Positions 8,371 through 17,532 of a stretch of DNA of 64,000 nt are shown one piece after another (positions within the stretch are counted from its first letter, which is position 1; every line of letters begins with the position of its first letter). The DNA comes from Chitinophagaceae bacterium (GTDB lineage: Bacteria; Bacteroidota; Bacteroidia; Chitinophagales; Chitinophagaceae), in NCBI GenBank assembly GCA_019745155.1, contig JAIETM010000022.1, positions 1-64,000 of the forward strand, written 5' to 3'. A program made the translations under genes and the position numbers. The notes under the pieces are model-generated. The model searched no databases, had not been told where the DNA came from, and saw only the letters and a list, made by a program, of their open reading frames with translations.

Positions 8371-8931
8371 TTAACCTTTTGCAGCAAACAGGTAAACTGT
8401 CAGCTGAACATCATTAGCTGGGCCTTTGTAGTTGATACCCAGTAAAGTGCGGTCGATTGAGAAGAAAGCTTGACCGAAGAAACCCTTATCATCTGCAGAA
8501 CGAACTACAGCTGGGAATTTCAAAGGCACATTCAAACCTTTAATGCTCAGGTTACCGCTGATTTCTGCGGTTGTTGCATTGGTATAATTAACACCAGAAA
8601 TAGTGAAAACAGCTTCTGTGTTTTTTGCTACATCGAAGAAGTCTGCACTCTTCAGGTGACCAGCTAAACGCTCACCACCACCCGCATCAGTTACCTTGAT
8701 ACTTGTCAGGTCAATCACAAAGCTACCGCCGGTTAATTTACCGCCATCTGCAGTAAGGCTGCCGCTTTTCAGGTTAAAAGTACCAGTGTGGTAATCTTTT
8801 GCCTTAGCGCCAATCCACTCTACGCGGCTTCTTTCTGTGTTAACAGTGTAGTTGTCTGCTGGCTTAACAGTAAATGCAGATACACCCGCCATCAGGGCGA
8901 TTGCTGCAACAGCTGTGAAGATTTTTTTCAT
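8371..8931 (-). CDS. YceI-family periplasmic lipocalin-like protein
   Basis: A 187-residue secreted protein of the YceI family, beta-barrel proteins that bind polyisoprenoid-type lipids in characterised members. A signal peptide (MKKIFTAVAAIALMAGVSAF) is followed by YTVNTERSRVEWIGAKAKDYHTGTF, SFVIDLTSIKV, LAGHLKSADFFDV and SIKGLNVPLKFP, the usual YceI sequence order. I chose the ATG at 8931 because it places the signal peptide at the N-terminus; the open frame extends to 8991 but adds a non-signal-like extension. Divergent from sucC. Confidence 0.93.
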   Translation of the reverse strand: MKKIFTAVAAIALMAGVSAFTVKPADNYTVNTERSRVEWIGAKAKDYHTGTFNLKSGSLTADGGKLTGGSFVIDLTSIKVTDAGGGERLAGHLKSADFFDVAKNTEAVFTISGVNYTNATTAEISGNLSIKGLNVPLKFPAVVRSADDKGFFGQAFFSIDRTLLGINYKGPANDVQLTVYLFAAKG

Positions 8932-8956
8932 GCTTGTCTTTTTGATTAGTTGAATG

Positions 8957-8964
8957 CGAAAATA
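8957..8964 (-). promoter_or_regulatory. Putative -7 element of the yceI gene
   Basis: Minus-strand TATTTTCG (one mismatch to TAnnTTTG), 26 bases before the ATG. The 10-base palindrome GGGATTTCCC (8965-8974) abuts its upstream side. Confidence 0.35.
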
Positions 8965-9072
8965 GGGATTTCCCAATAAATACATGTACATACATCAATT
9001 TGTTTTCCAAAACCGAAAATTTTAACATTCCTAGCAGTTGAAAATGAACCAAAGCCCAAAGTTGAATTCACC

Positions 9073-9080
9073 TATCTTCG
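9073..9080 (+). promoter_or_regulatory. Putative -7 element of sucC
   Basis: TATCTTCG (one mismatch to TAnnTTTG), 20 bases before the sucC ATG. The same TATCTTCGCG string precedes the thiolase gene on the other strand at 32.57 kb. Confidence 0.4.
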
Positions 9081-9099
9081 CGAAAATTTTTGACTACCT

Positions 9100-10311
9100 A
9101 TGAACCTGCACGAATACCAGGCCAAAGAGCTCCTGAAAAAATTCAATGTTCCGGTACAGGAAGGCATTGCTGTAGACACAGTAATGGCTGCGGAAGAAGC
9201 TTACAGACAGATTAAGACGCAGACAAACAACAATTTTGCTGTAGTAAAAGCACAGATCCATGCGGGTGGACGCGGTAAGGGCAAGATTGTTGGTACCGAA
9301 CAACGCGGTGTAGCTGTTGCCAAAAGTCTGGAAGACGTGAGCAATATCGCCAAGAATATTCTCGGTGGTACGCTGGTAACTATCCAAACTGGTGCTGCAG
9401 GTAAAAAAGTAAATAAGGTATTGGTGGCGCAGGATGTGTACTACCCTGGTCCCAACCCAGTAAAAGAATTCTACCTCTCTATCCTGCTAGATCGCGCAAA
9501 GGGTGAGAATGTGATTATGTACAGCACTGAAGGTGGTATGGACATTGAAGAAGTAGCACACAACACACCTGAGAAAATCTTCAAAGAGTGGGTTCACCCA
9601 GGTGGTAAGCTGCAAGGCTTTCAGGCAAGAAAAATCGCATTTAATCTAGGCCTGAGCGGTGAAGCATTCAAGAACTGCGTGAAGTTCGTAACTAACCTTT
9701 ATAACGCTTATGTGTCTTTGGATTGCGGTATGTTGGAAATCAACCCGCTGTTCAAAACCAGCGATGAGAAAATCATTGCTGTTGACTGTAAGATGAATAT
9801 TGATGATAACGCCCTGATGCGTCATGCAGATACTGCTGCGCTGCGCGATATTACTGAAGAAGACCCAACAGAAGTAGAAGCTGGTCAGTACAACCTGAAC
9901 TTCGTGAAATTGGACGGTAACGTAGGTTGTATGGTTAACGGTGCTGGTCTTGCTATGGCTACCATGGATATGATTAAACTGAGCGGTGGTGAGCCTGCTA
10001 ACTTCCTGGATGTAGGTGGTACAGCGAATGCACAAACTGTAGAAGCTGGTTTCCGCATCATCATGAAGGATCCAAATGTGAAAGCTATCCTGATCAATAT
10101 CTTCGGCGGTATCGTTCGTTGCGATCGTGTTGCTGCGGGTGTGATTGAAGCGTACAACAAGCTGGGTAATATCAATATCCCTATCATTGTTCGTCTGCAG
10201 GGTACCAATGCTGAAGAAGCGAAGAAACTGATCGATGAAAGTGGTCTGAAAGTACAATCTGCTATTCTACTCAGCGAAGCTGCTGAACTGGTAAAAAAAG
10301 CAGTTGCTTAA
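9100..10311 (+). CDS. sucC: Succinyl-CoA synthetase (ADP-forming) subunit beta
   Basis: A 403-residue subunit of succinate-CoA ligase, which couples succinyl-CoA to nucleotide triphosphate synthesis in the TCA cycle. It opens with MNLHEYQAKELLKKFNVPV, carries the ATP-grasp motif IHAGGRGKGKIVG (about residues 50-62), the Mg/nucleotide region LEINPLFKT, and the C-terminal CoA-ligase domain with NFLDVGGTANA and NIFGGIVRCDRVAAG. Length matches the family (about 385-405). The alpha subunit gene (sucD) is not adjacent: a terminator follows immediately and the next gene is convergent, so the subunits are encoded apart. Confidence 0.97.
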   Translation: MNLHEYQAKELLKKFNVPVQEGIAVDTVMAAEEAYRQIKTQTNNNFAVVKAQIHAGGRGKGKIVGTEQRGVAVAKSLEDVSNIAKNILGGTLVTIQTGAAGKKVNKVLVAQDVYYPGPNPVKEFYLSILLDRAKGENVIMYSTEGGMDIEEVAHNTPEKIFKEWVHPGGKLQGFQARKIAFNLGLSGEAFKNCVKFVTNLYNAYVSLDCGMLEINPLFKTSDEKIIAVDCKMNIDDNALMRHADTAALRDITEEDPTEVEAGQYNLNFVKLDGNVGCMVNGAGLAMATMDMIKLSGGEPANFLDVGGTANAQTVEAGFRIIMKDPNVKAILINIFGGIVRCDRVAAGVIEAYNKLGNINIPIIVRLQGTNAEEAKKLIDESGLKVQSAILLSEAAELVKKAVA

Positions 10312-10333
10312 TTCAGCTCCAAATAAAAAAATC

Positions 10334-10359
10334 AAACCCCGAATTTTCGGGGTTTTTTA
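10334..10359. terminator. Bidirectional terminator between sucC and the sprT-like gene
   Basis: AAACCCCGAA / TTCGGGGTTT, a perfect 10-bp stem (10334-10343 and 10346-10355) with a T-run on one side and an A-run on the other. It reaches the stop codon of the convergent gene. Confidence 0.85.
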
Positions 10360-10986
10360 TTGCGCTTGTATTGGCTTTACTTCGGTAATAGGACTGAAAG
10401 AATAATGAAGCCCCGTACTTAATTCTACACACTCTATTCTAGTTCTGCGCTTATGCAGCTTTCGGAACTGCTTACCCTTTTCCGTTTCAAACAATGCACC
10501 ATCGGGTAATTCTTCTACCATGGTACCGCGCTTTTGCTGAACGGGATTATAGCGTCTCAACACTTTCAGTAAATCCATTTCACCGTTGGCAGTGGCTGCA
10601 GGATTCATCACGGATTTACGCAAAGCCTTGGTGACATCCTCCGGAAAAAATTGCTTAGCAATAAAGTCTTGCAACAAACCAGAATAGATACGTTTCCATT
10701 CAATACCATGTGGTTCTACCCTCCTGCCAAATTGCTCGAACGTAAGCAGGTGGGCCAATTCATGTAAGAGTGTAATTAAAAATTCGTAGGGATTAAGGTC
10801 ACCATTCACCGTGATGCGATGATTGGCACCCATAAATGCATGGCGATAATCGCCCAATACCGACTTCCTTTTTTTCGTAACTGTCAGATGCACATGATAG
10901 CGATGCAGATAGCCTACTACATGATCGAAGCTACCCTTTGGCAGAAAATCTGCCAGCGCCTGCATGGGATGTTCAGAGATCGGCAT
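10357..10986 (-). CDS. SprT-like zinc metalloprotease domain protein
   Basis: A 209-residue protein with the SprT-like metallopeptidase signature: LLHELAHLLTFEQFG supplies the HExxH zinc site and EPHGIEWKRIY the third His. Related domains occur in SPRTN/Spartan proteases that cleave DNA-protein crosslinks; function in this bacterial group is not established. The C-terminal third lacks the four-Cys zinc ribbon of some relatives. It overlaps the upstream membrane-protein gene by 14 bases; a second ATG at 10965 would avoid the overlap and still keep the domain. Last gene of a minus-strand operon starting near 11982. Confidence 0.85.
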   Translation of the reverse strand: MPISEHPMQALADFLPKGSFDHVVGYLHRYHVHLTVTKKRKSVLGDYRHAFMGANHRITVNGDLNPYEFLITLLHELAHLLTFEQFGRRVEPHGIEWKRIYSGLLQDFIAKQFFPEDVTKALRKSVMNPAATANGEMDLLKVLRRYNPVQQKRGTMVEELPDGALFETEKGKQFRKLHKRRTRIECVELSTGLHYSFSPITEVKPIQAQ

Positions 10987-11380
10987 TTTTTCGCTTCGCG
11001 TTCCTTCTCAATACAAGAATCACTTCTACAGTTGTATAGGCGATATACATAAACATACCACCAAAAATGCCACCCATATTCACCAACTCGCCGGAGGCAT
11101 AGAAATAGATAAAAATGGCTGCAACAATCACCAGCAGTTTGAGCACAGTAGCGCCCATTACATTACGAACGAAGGCAAATTCATTCTTGGTGGTATATGA
11201 GGCATTGTGCATGCGCATACTGATATTGGTTAGCACAAACAGTATTGCATTTGCAGATAATAATACCCTTGGACTGATGGCCTTCTTTTCAAAACCATCC
11301 CAACCGAGTGCGGTAATACCTAAAATGACTAATGCCAGCACAGCCAGCCACATCCAATCTTTTATTTTTTCTAATTGCAT
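10973..11380 (-). CDS. Small membrane protein resembling ATP synthase protein I
   Basis: A 135-residue protein with four predicted membrane segments (roughly residues 9-26, 37-55, 73-95, 103-123) and a basic C-terminus (RRNAKRKNADL). Segment order and the FVRNVMGATVLKLLVI stretch resemble the AtpI/UncI-like protein encoded before atpB in many Bacteroidota; that is recognition by pattern, not by strong motif. It lies one base after atpZ. Here it is followed by the sprT-like gene instead of the ATP synthase a subunit. Confidence 0.65.
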   Translation of the reverse strand: MQLEKIKDWMWLAVLALVILGITALGWDGFEKKAISPRVLLSANAILFVLTNISMRMHNASYTTKNEFAFVRNVMGATVLKLLVIVAAIFIYFYASGELVNMGGIFGGMFMYIAYTTVEVILVLRRNAKRKNADL

Positions 11381-11381
11381 A

Positions 11382-11594
11382 TTACTTGTTTGAAGTATCC
11401 CTGATCACTTTTACCAGCATACCGATCAGGATGAGCAAAGGTAATAGCCATGCAAAAACTGGCACTGATAACGCTAGTTTTTTATCCAGCCAGAATCCAC
11501 CATACACAGCTATCAGCAGGGCTGCCACCATTTGTGTTGCTAGCCCTAAATACTGCAGTAAAATGGGCGGCTTTGGAGGCGACTGCTTAGTCAT
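11382..11594 (-). CDS. AtpZ/AtpI family protein
   Basis: A 70-residue protein with a Pro-rich N-terminus and two membrane helices forming a hairpin (about residues 16-34 and 44-62; YGGFWLDKK between them), matching the AtpZ/AtpI (F0F1-ATPase subunit Gene1) family. By family it supports assembly of the rotor ring or Mg2+ handling of F-type ATP synthase. It overlaps the upstream gene by 8 bases, so translation is probably coupled. No atp structural genes lie in the window. Confidence 0.8.
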   Translation of the reverse strand: MTKQSPPKPPILLQYLGLATQMVAALLIAVYGGFWLDKKLALSVPVFAWLLPLLILIGMLVKVIRDTSNK

Positions 11595-11982
11595 TTGAGG
11601 TTTCTACGTTCGGTAATTGAAGCAGTGCCGTATCTCTTTCTGTTGGTGCAGTGCCGTTGAGTACTTTTTTCACGCTTTCCAGATATAAATCCTTTTGCCG
11701 GATGGTTTGCTCCAGCGAATCAGTTCTAATCTTAAGCAGCTGCAAAGCAGACCTACTCTCGCGGGTGCCATAGCCAGGGATATAATATTTCAAAGGGGTA
11801 AATACGATTAAGCCAATGGTTAAACCAACCATGAGGATGAATACCGTGCTGAGCCCGATATACACACTCAGCCTACTCAGCCGGAAAGTGATCATCTCCT
11901 CAAACGTATCATCGTTCATGATCACCAACCTGTAGCGGTTACGGAGTCTTTTAACGGTATCTTGACTAAATAATTCTGCCAT
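11587..11982 (-). CDS. Single-pass membrane protein resembling the N-terminus of M23-type peptidases
   Basis: A 131-residue protein: cytoplasmic N-terminus with KRLRNRYRLVIMNDDTFEE, one membrane helix (about residues 41-63), then FTPLKYYIPGYGTRES and a short coiled-coil-like region (80-110). In other Bacteroidota a near-identical layout (YRLVxxNxDTFEE, helix, FTPLxxYIPGY, coiled coil) is the N-terminal half of a membrane-anchored LytM/M23 peptidase; here the protein ends before any peptidase domain and the downstream sequence codes for AtpZ. It could be a natural short form or a truncated remnant. First gene of the operon with atpZ, the AtpI-like gene and sprT-like, divergent from the SprE/PorW-like gene. 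Confidence 0.75.
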   Translation of the reverse strand: MAELFSQDTVKRLRNRYRLVIMNDDTFEEMITFRLSRLSVYIGLSTVFILMVGLTIGLIVFTPLKYYIPGYGTRESRSALQLLKIRTDSLEQTIRQKDLYLESVKKVLNGTAPTERDTALLQLPNVETSND

Positions 11983-12063
11983 ATGCTTTTCCCTTTGTTA
12001 AAGGTAATATTCTGCCCCTGAACTGCATCGTTTACCGATCAAATAGCTGTAATTTTATTGCAG

Positions 12064-15012
12064 ATGAACGTTCGATTACAGCTTAGATGGCGCTCAGGCA
12101 TTTTCACCCTTGTGATGATCTTCTTTTTGGCAAGCCTTACTACACTAAAGGCGCAGCCTAATACCAGTATTTCGTTAGACAAACCCAAAAAATTCGAAGA
12201 CAGACAACTGACTTCAGAAAAAACGGCGGAGAAAAAAAACACGCTGATGCGTCGCTTTACCCAAAGCGGTTTTACGCACTACAATTACTACTTCAACGCA
12301 GAACAAAAACTGCAGGATATTTTGATTGCAGCAAAAGGCCAGTTCAAGGAAGACTATACACAACTACTGCCCTTTTACAATTACACCTTGGATGCTACAG
12401 CCAATGAGCAATCCATGCTGGATTCTCTTTTGTATAAATGTACTGCTGGTATTTTGCTACATGATTTACGCAATGCGTGGATTGATGATCTCTACCTGTT
12501 ATTAGGCAAAGGCTATTACTATAGAAAAGATTTTGATTCAGCTGCATTCACCTTTCAGTATATCAACTATGCTTATGCACCCAAAGATGATGGCTATGAT
12601 ATTCCATTAGGCAGTAATGCTTCTAATACCAATGGCATATTCACTATTGTTACCAAAGAGCAAAGAAATCTTTGGAAAAAAATCTGGACCAACCCACCTG
12701 TTAGAAATGAAGCCCTACTCTGGCAGGTTAGAACCATGATTGAACAGAGCAAGATTGCAGAAGCTTCCGGACTTATTGAGCTACTGCAGGCAGATCCATT
12801 CTTCCCTAACCGCCTACACCCTGAACTGCACGAAGTACAAGCCTATTTGTTCTACACACAAAAAATCTACGACAGTGCTGCATTTCACTTGCAGGAATCA
12901 CTCTCGCTTGCAGGTAATCAGCCGGAGAAAAGTCGCTGGCAATATTTGATTGCTCAGCTCTGGCAATTAGCAGGCAAACCTGCGCAGGCTGCTGTCTACT
13001 ATGAGAAAGCTGCCGACAAAACCAACAATCCTGTCATGGAAGTGTATGCAAGACTCAATCTGGCTGAAATACAAACCAAAGCTGGAAGCGGTAAAACAGC
13101 CACCCATATACAGTCCTTGCTGCAGATGTCGAAACGAGAAAAATATCAAGCCTATCAAGACATCATCCTTTATGCAGCAGCAAAACTTGCCTATCAGCAA
13201 GGTGATTATGCCATGAGTGAGCAAATACTCAGCAAAGCCACCAAAGTGATTGATGCTGATCCTGAACAAAGAGCTAAGAACTTTTTACTTCTTGGCAACA
13301 TTGCGTACGAACAAGAAAAATTCTCGCTTGCATCAGCCGCTTACGATAGTTTAAATGCTTCCCTCCTGCCAACGGTTGATCAACAATTGGTGACACTGCG
13401 TAAACCAGCTTTAGCCAATATCAGCAAATTGCAGAACACAATACTGCTGCAGGACAGCCTGCTGAAAATTGCTGCAATGCCTGTTGATACAAGAAATGCT
13501 CTATTGAAAAAATTGGTTAGACAATTACGGAAAGAACAGGGGCTGAAAGAGAGTGCTGATGATTTGCCATCAGATAATTTCAATAACAATCAAACAGACA
13601 ACAGTAATTTATTTAGCAATAACAATGCCGCTGATTTCTATTTTGCCAATAACGGTGTAAAGTCAAGAGGCTTTACTGAGTTTAAAGCCAAATGGGGCGA
13701 TAGACCCGATGTGGATAATTGGCGAAGAATGGCTGCAGTTGAAAGAACCATTCAAAGCTTTCAACCAAATATGCAACAAAACAGCGATGCCCTTGCAGAC
13801 AATAAGCCGGGCAGCGATAATGCAGATATTACAATGGAAACGCTGATGGAGCGGATACCTCAAACTGCTCAGCAAAAAGCAATAGCAGACTCCATCATTG
13901 CTGATGCTGTATTAAGCACCGCCAACACATTGCTACGTGATCTGGATAATTATACTGCAGCAGCCAATAGCTATCAACAATTACTCTTACGTTACCCCAA
14001 TAGAAGAAGTCTGGAAATACTAAAAGACTTTTACCTGAGTTGCCAGTACGCAGGGCTCAACAAGCGTGCAGATAGTGTGCAGGGACTCATGCGCATTTAT
14101 TATCCCAACGATGCCACTGTACAACAACTGCTTAGTGGCACCAAGCAACAAAGCAAGGACGCTGGTACAACTGCTTATGAAGCAATTTATCAGGGTTTTA
14201 TTGCAGGCGATTTCCAAAAAGCATTGGCTAAAAAGCAACAGGCAGATGCACAATTCGGGCAGCAGTTCTGGACACCACAATTGCTTTACATCGAAAGCTT
14301 GTATTATATCAAACAAGGAAATGATAGCCTCGCCATAGAACAACTGAAAAACATTGAGAGCAAGTTTCCAGCATCACCACTGAAAGACAAAGCAGCCACC
14401 ATGCGCGATGTATTGAGTAGAAGAAAGGAAATTGAAGCCTATCTCAGCAATCTCGATGTAACACGTGAGGAAGAAGTGGTTAGCAAGCGGGTTGACTTAA
14501 ACGATACAAAAGCAGTTGCTACTCTTCCACAAAAAACAGTGGATACTGTCAACTTGCGCAAAACAATCAGTACCGTTCCCCAACAGCAGGCTGCGGCTAC
14601 CATCAAAATTGCGGAAGTAAACAAAAAAGAATACCAGTTTAACCCCGTTGATACCCAATATGTAGGCATTTTACTGGACAAAGTGGACGATATCTTCATA
14701 ACAGAAGCCAGAAACGCTTTTAACCGATACCATCAGACCAATGGCCAATACTCCCGTCTAAGATTACAAACCAATAGACTGGATGATAAGCGGGTATTAT
14801 TGATCACCGGTCCATTTATGAATGCTGGCGAGGCAATGGATTATTTGGACAAAACCAAACCTGCAGCACGCTCCAGAATTGTACCCTGGTTACAGGCGGA
14901 TAAATACAGTTTCAGCTTTTTCTCGAACAATAACCTGACCCTGCTTTTGGAAAGAAAGGACTGGGAAGTATATCAGGCATTTCTCAAAACAGTTTTCCCA
15001 GATAAATTTTAA
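12064..15012 (+). CDS. SprE/PorW-like tetratricopeptide protein (gliding/type IX secretion)
   Basis: A 982-residue exported TPR-rich protein. After a signal peptide (hydrophobic stretch ending ASLTTLKAQ), the segment FTHYNYYFNAEQKLQDIL with LLPFYNYTLDATA and the following TPR-like helices match the SprE/PorW family needed for gliding and type IX secretion in Bacteroidota. Several helical repeats run through residues about 150-800, with a low-complexity Asn-rich linker near 505-530, and a C-terminal region ends with a SPOR-like beta-alpha segment. Family members are usually lipoproteins, but no lipobox Cys is visible here. The ATG at 12064 is preferred to the TTG two codons earlier. Confidence 0.8.
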   Translation: MNVRLQLRWRSGIFTLVMIFFLASLTTLKAQPNTSISLDKPKKFEDRQLTSEKTAEKKNTLMRRFTQSGFTHYNYYFNAEQKLQDILIAAKGQFKEDYTQLLPFYNYTLDATANEQSMLDSLLYKCTAGILLHDLRNAWIDDLYLLLGKGYYYRKDFDSAAFTFQYINYAYAPKDDGYDIPLGSNASNTNGIFTIVTKEQRNLWKKIWTNPPVRNEALLWQVRTMIEQSKIAEASGLIELLQADPFFPNRLHPELHEVQAYLFYTQKIYDSAAFHLQESLSLAGNQPEKSRWQYLIAQLWQLAGKPAQAAVYYEKAADKTNNPVMEVYARLNLAEIQTKAGSGKTATHIQSLLQMSKREKYQAYQDIILYAAAKLAYQQGDYAMSEQILSKATKVIDADPEQRAKNFLLLGNIAYEQEKFSLASAAYDSLNASLLPTVDQQLVTLRKPALANISKLQNTILLQDSLLKIAAMPVDTRNALLKKLVRQLRKEQGLKESADDLPSDNFNNNQTDNSNLFSNNNAADFYFANNGVKSRGFTEFKAKWGDRPDVDNWRRMAAVERTIQSFQPNMQQNSDALADNKPGSDNADITMETLMERIPQTAQQKAIADSIIADAVLSTANTLLRDLDNYTAAANSYQQLLLRYPNRRSLEILKDFYLSCQYAGLNKRADSVQGLMRIYYPNDATVQQLLSGTKQQSKDAGTTAYEAIYQGFIAGDFQKALAKKQQADAQFGQQFWTPQLLYIESLYYIKQGNDSLAIEQLKNIESKFPASPLKDKAATMRDVLSRRKEIEAYLSNLDVTREEEVVSKRVDLNDTKAVATLPQKTVDTVNLRKTISTVPQQQAAATIKIAEVNKKEYQFNPVDTQYVGILLDKVDDIFITEARNAFNRYHQTNGQYSRLRLQTNRLDDKRVLLITGPFMNAGEAMDYLDKTKPAARSRIVPWLQADKYSFSFFSNNNLTLLLERKDWEVYQAFLKTVFPDKF

Positions 15013-15076
15013 CTTACGATGAATGGCAAAAGCAAGGTTCTGCCTTAGTTTTACGCCTGATCATTAAAACCCCGAT

Positions 15077-17521
15077 ATGACGAACGCGGTGCGCATTTTT
15101 TGGAAGGTATATTTTATAGGCTTGGGTATTGCAGCACTCTTGCTGATAGGCATGAATTATGGACTTTTCGGTAAGATGCCGTCTATTGAGGATATCGAGA
15201 ATCCATCAGCATCCTTGGCTAGTCAGGTATATGCGCAGGATGGCAACCTGATGGGTAAATATTATCTGGAAGACAGAATCAATGTCAAGTATCGTGATAT
15301 CAGTAAGCATATTGTAGAAGCGTTAGTAGCCACAGAAGATGAACGCTTTTATGAGCACAGTGGTATTGATCTTCGTTCCTTAATGCGTGCGGCTAAAGGT
15401 TTAGGTCGCGATGGCGGCGCCAGTACCATCACCATGCAGACAGCAAAGAACCTGTTTACAGAAAACTGGAGCACTAAAAATTTCTTGTTAAGAGGTATCC
15501 AGAAGATCAAGGAGTCTATCATTGCCATAAAACTTGAGCGCGCTTTTACCAAGGAAGAAATCATCACGCTTTATCTAAATACCGTTGCATTCAGTGATAA
15601 TGTATTTGGTATTCGTAATGCTAGTAAAACTTTTTTCCAGAAAGAGCCTGATCGTGTAACAGTAGAAGAAGCTGCTGTACTGATTGGTATGGTGAATGCA
15701 CCATCACTCTATAACCCGAGAAGAAATCCCAAGTTGTCGATGGACCGTAGAAATACGGTGCTGAACCAGATGGTAAGAAATAATTATTTAAATGAAGTTG
15801 AAGCGGCTACATTGAAGATGAAGCCCATTGTACTCAACTATAAAAAGCTGGATGAGACCAACGGACTTGGCCCCTATTTCAGAATGGTGCTGGGCGAGGA
15901 AATGAAGCGTTGGTGTAAAGAACATAAAAAGAGTAATGGCGATAACTATGATCTGTATAGAGATGGCCTGAAGATTTATACCACCATCAATACACGCATG
16001 CAGTTGTATGCTGAAGAAGCGGTAGCCAAGCACATGAGCTATCTACAGAAAATTTTGAATAGTCAGCAAAACATCAAGACCGGCAGTGTTTGGAAGGATT
16101 ACGAGAATGTGATTCAGGCTGCGATGAAGCAGAGCGAAAGATGGCGCGCATTAAGCAAAGAGGGTTTGGAAGAAGATGAAATCAAGAAGACTTTCTACCA
16201 GAAAATACCCATGAAAGTATTTGCTTGGAATAATGAGCGATTGAAGGATACAGTCATGAGCCCTTATGATTCTATCAAGTATCATCGCCAGATGATGCAG
16301 GCCGGCTTCATGGTGATGGATCCTATTACCGGTGCGGTGAAAGCATGGGTTGGCGGTATTGATTTCAAGCATTTCAAGTACGATCACGTCAATATCAATA
16401 CCAAGCGACAAGTGGGTTCTTCTATCAAACCTTTGTTGTATAGCTTGGCCATTGAAGAAGCAGGCTTTACGCCGAATACCATGGTAGAAGATGTGCAGCA
16501 AAATTTCGACGGCTATGGATTGGTGCCCGCTACAGGCAAAACATGTACCGGTAGAACCATGCCCATGGCATCTGCATTAACCTGGAGCCGTAACTGTGCC
16601 ACAGCTTATATCATGAAGCAATTGGACAATACCGGCAATAATGGCGCCAGACGTTTTGTGGATTATCTGCGCAAATTGAATGTGCAGAGTAAGATTGAAC
16701 CCTACCCTTCTATAGCCATCGGTAGCTGTGAAATTTCTTTGTACGAAATGATGCAGGCGTATACCATGTTCCCCGGTAGAGGCTTTAATGTGAAGCCGAT
16801 GTTTATTGCACGCATCGAAGATCGTAACGGTAATGTACTAGAAACATTTGTACCAGAGCGTAAAGAAGTGATCAGTGATATTACTGCTTATTCTACCATC
16901 AAAATGATGCAAGGCGTGGTACAGTCGGGCACTGGTCGCGGTATCTATGCCTATGGTGCTGTTGGTGAATTAGCCGGTAAAACAGGAACCACCAACGATA
17001 ACAGCGATGCCTGGTTCATGGGCTATTCTCCTCAATTACTTGCAGGTGCATGGGTTGGTGCTGATGATCGATTCATCAGACTCAGTTCCAAATTGGGTGA
17101 AGGTGCTTCTGCAGCATTACCTATCTGGGGTTATTTCTATGGCAAAGCCATCAATGATCCTAACTGCGGTTTAGACAGAAATCTCACATTCACTAAGCCA
17201 GAGTCAATGGCCAACGATATCATCATGGATTGGATCAATGATGTGCAACCAGCTTTGGGTGCAGAAGGAGAAGACATGGGTGCTGGTACCAGCGATGATT
17301 ACGAAATGGAAAACATCAAAGCTGAAGATATCAAAGCTGAGTCGGAGATATTGATTGAAGAAAAGAAAGAAACCAAGCCAGTAGCGAGCCCTGTCAATAG
17401 CAAGCCCACAGAAAGCAAACCTGGTACTACGCCAGCTAATAAGCCCGGACAGCAAGCTACGCCAGTTCCTAAAGCTGTATTACCTCCCCCGCCTAAGAAA
17501 CCCGGCGGTGGAAACAGATAA
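15077..17521 (+). CDS. Class A penicillin-binding protein 1A (transglycosylase/transpeptidase)
   Basis: An 814-residue bifunctional peptidoglycan synthase. Residues about 7-30 are the membrane anchor. The GT51 transglycosylase domain (about 50-230) has the catalytic ATEDERFYEHSGID and GGASTITMQTAKNLF. The transpeptidase domain has all three motifs: SSIK (Ser448-Lys451), SRN in WSRNCATAY and KTG in LAGKTGTTND. A Pro/Lys-rich tail of about 80 residues follows. It polymerises lipid II and cross-links stem peptides in the periplasm. The DUF1349 gene starts 11 bases downstream, suggesting co-transcription. Confidence 0.96.
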   Translation: MTNAVRIFWKVYFIGLGIAALLLIGMNYGLFGKMPSIEDIENPSASLASQVYAQDGNLMGKYYLEDRINVKYRDISKHIVEALVATEDERFYEHSGIDLRSLMRAAKGLGRDGGASTITMQTAKNLFTENWSTKNFLLRGIQKIKESIIAIKLERAFTKEEIITLYLNTVAFSDNVFGIRNASKTFFQKEPDRVTVEEAAVLIGMVNAPSLYNPRRNPKLSMDRRNTVLNQMVRNNYLNEVEAATLKMKPIVLNYKKLDETNGLGPYFRMVLGEEMKRWCKEHKKSNGDNYDLYRDGLKIYTTINTRMQLYAEEAVAKHMSYLQKILNSQQNIKTGSVWKDYENVIQAAMKQSERWRALSKEGLEEDEIKKTFYQKIPMKVFAWNNERLKDTVMSPYDSIKYHRQMMQAGFMVMDPITGAVKAWVGGIDFKHFKYDHVNINTKRQVGSSIKPLLYSLAIEEAGFTPNTMVEDVQQNFDGYGLVPATGKTCTGRTMPMASALTWSRNCATAYIMKQLDNTGNNGARRFVDYLRKLNVQSKIEPYPSIAIGSCEISLYEMMQAYTMFPGRGFNVKPMFIARIEDRNGNVLETFVPERKEVISDITAYSTIKMMQGVVQSGTGRGIYAYGAVGELAGKTGTTNDNSDAWFMGYSPQLLAGAWVGADDRFIRLSSKLGEGASAALPIWGYFYGKAINDPNCGLDRNLTFTKPESMANDIIMDWINDVQPALGAEGEDMGAGTSDDYEMENIKAEDIKAESEILIEEKKETKPVASPVNSKPTESKPGTTPANKPGQQATPVPKAVLPPPPKKPGGGNR

Positions 17522-17532
17522 ATAGACATCAT

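Noticed and set aside
8980-8996. ATACATGTACATACAT near the yceI start
   Set aside because: Short overlapping palindromes are common in AT-rich spacers, and it does not align with a promoter element convincingly.
9646-10257. 203-codon minus-strand frame within sucC
   Set aside because: Antisense shadow of sucC; no domain, signal peptide or promoter.
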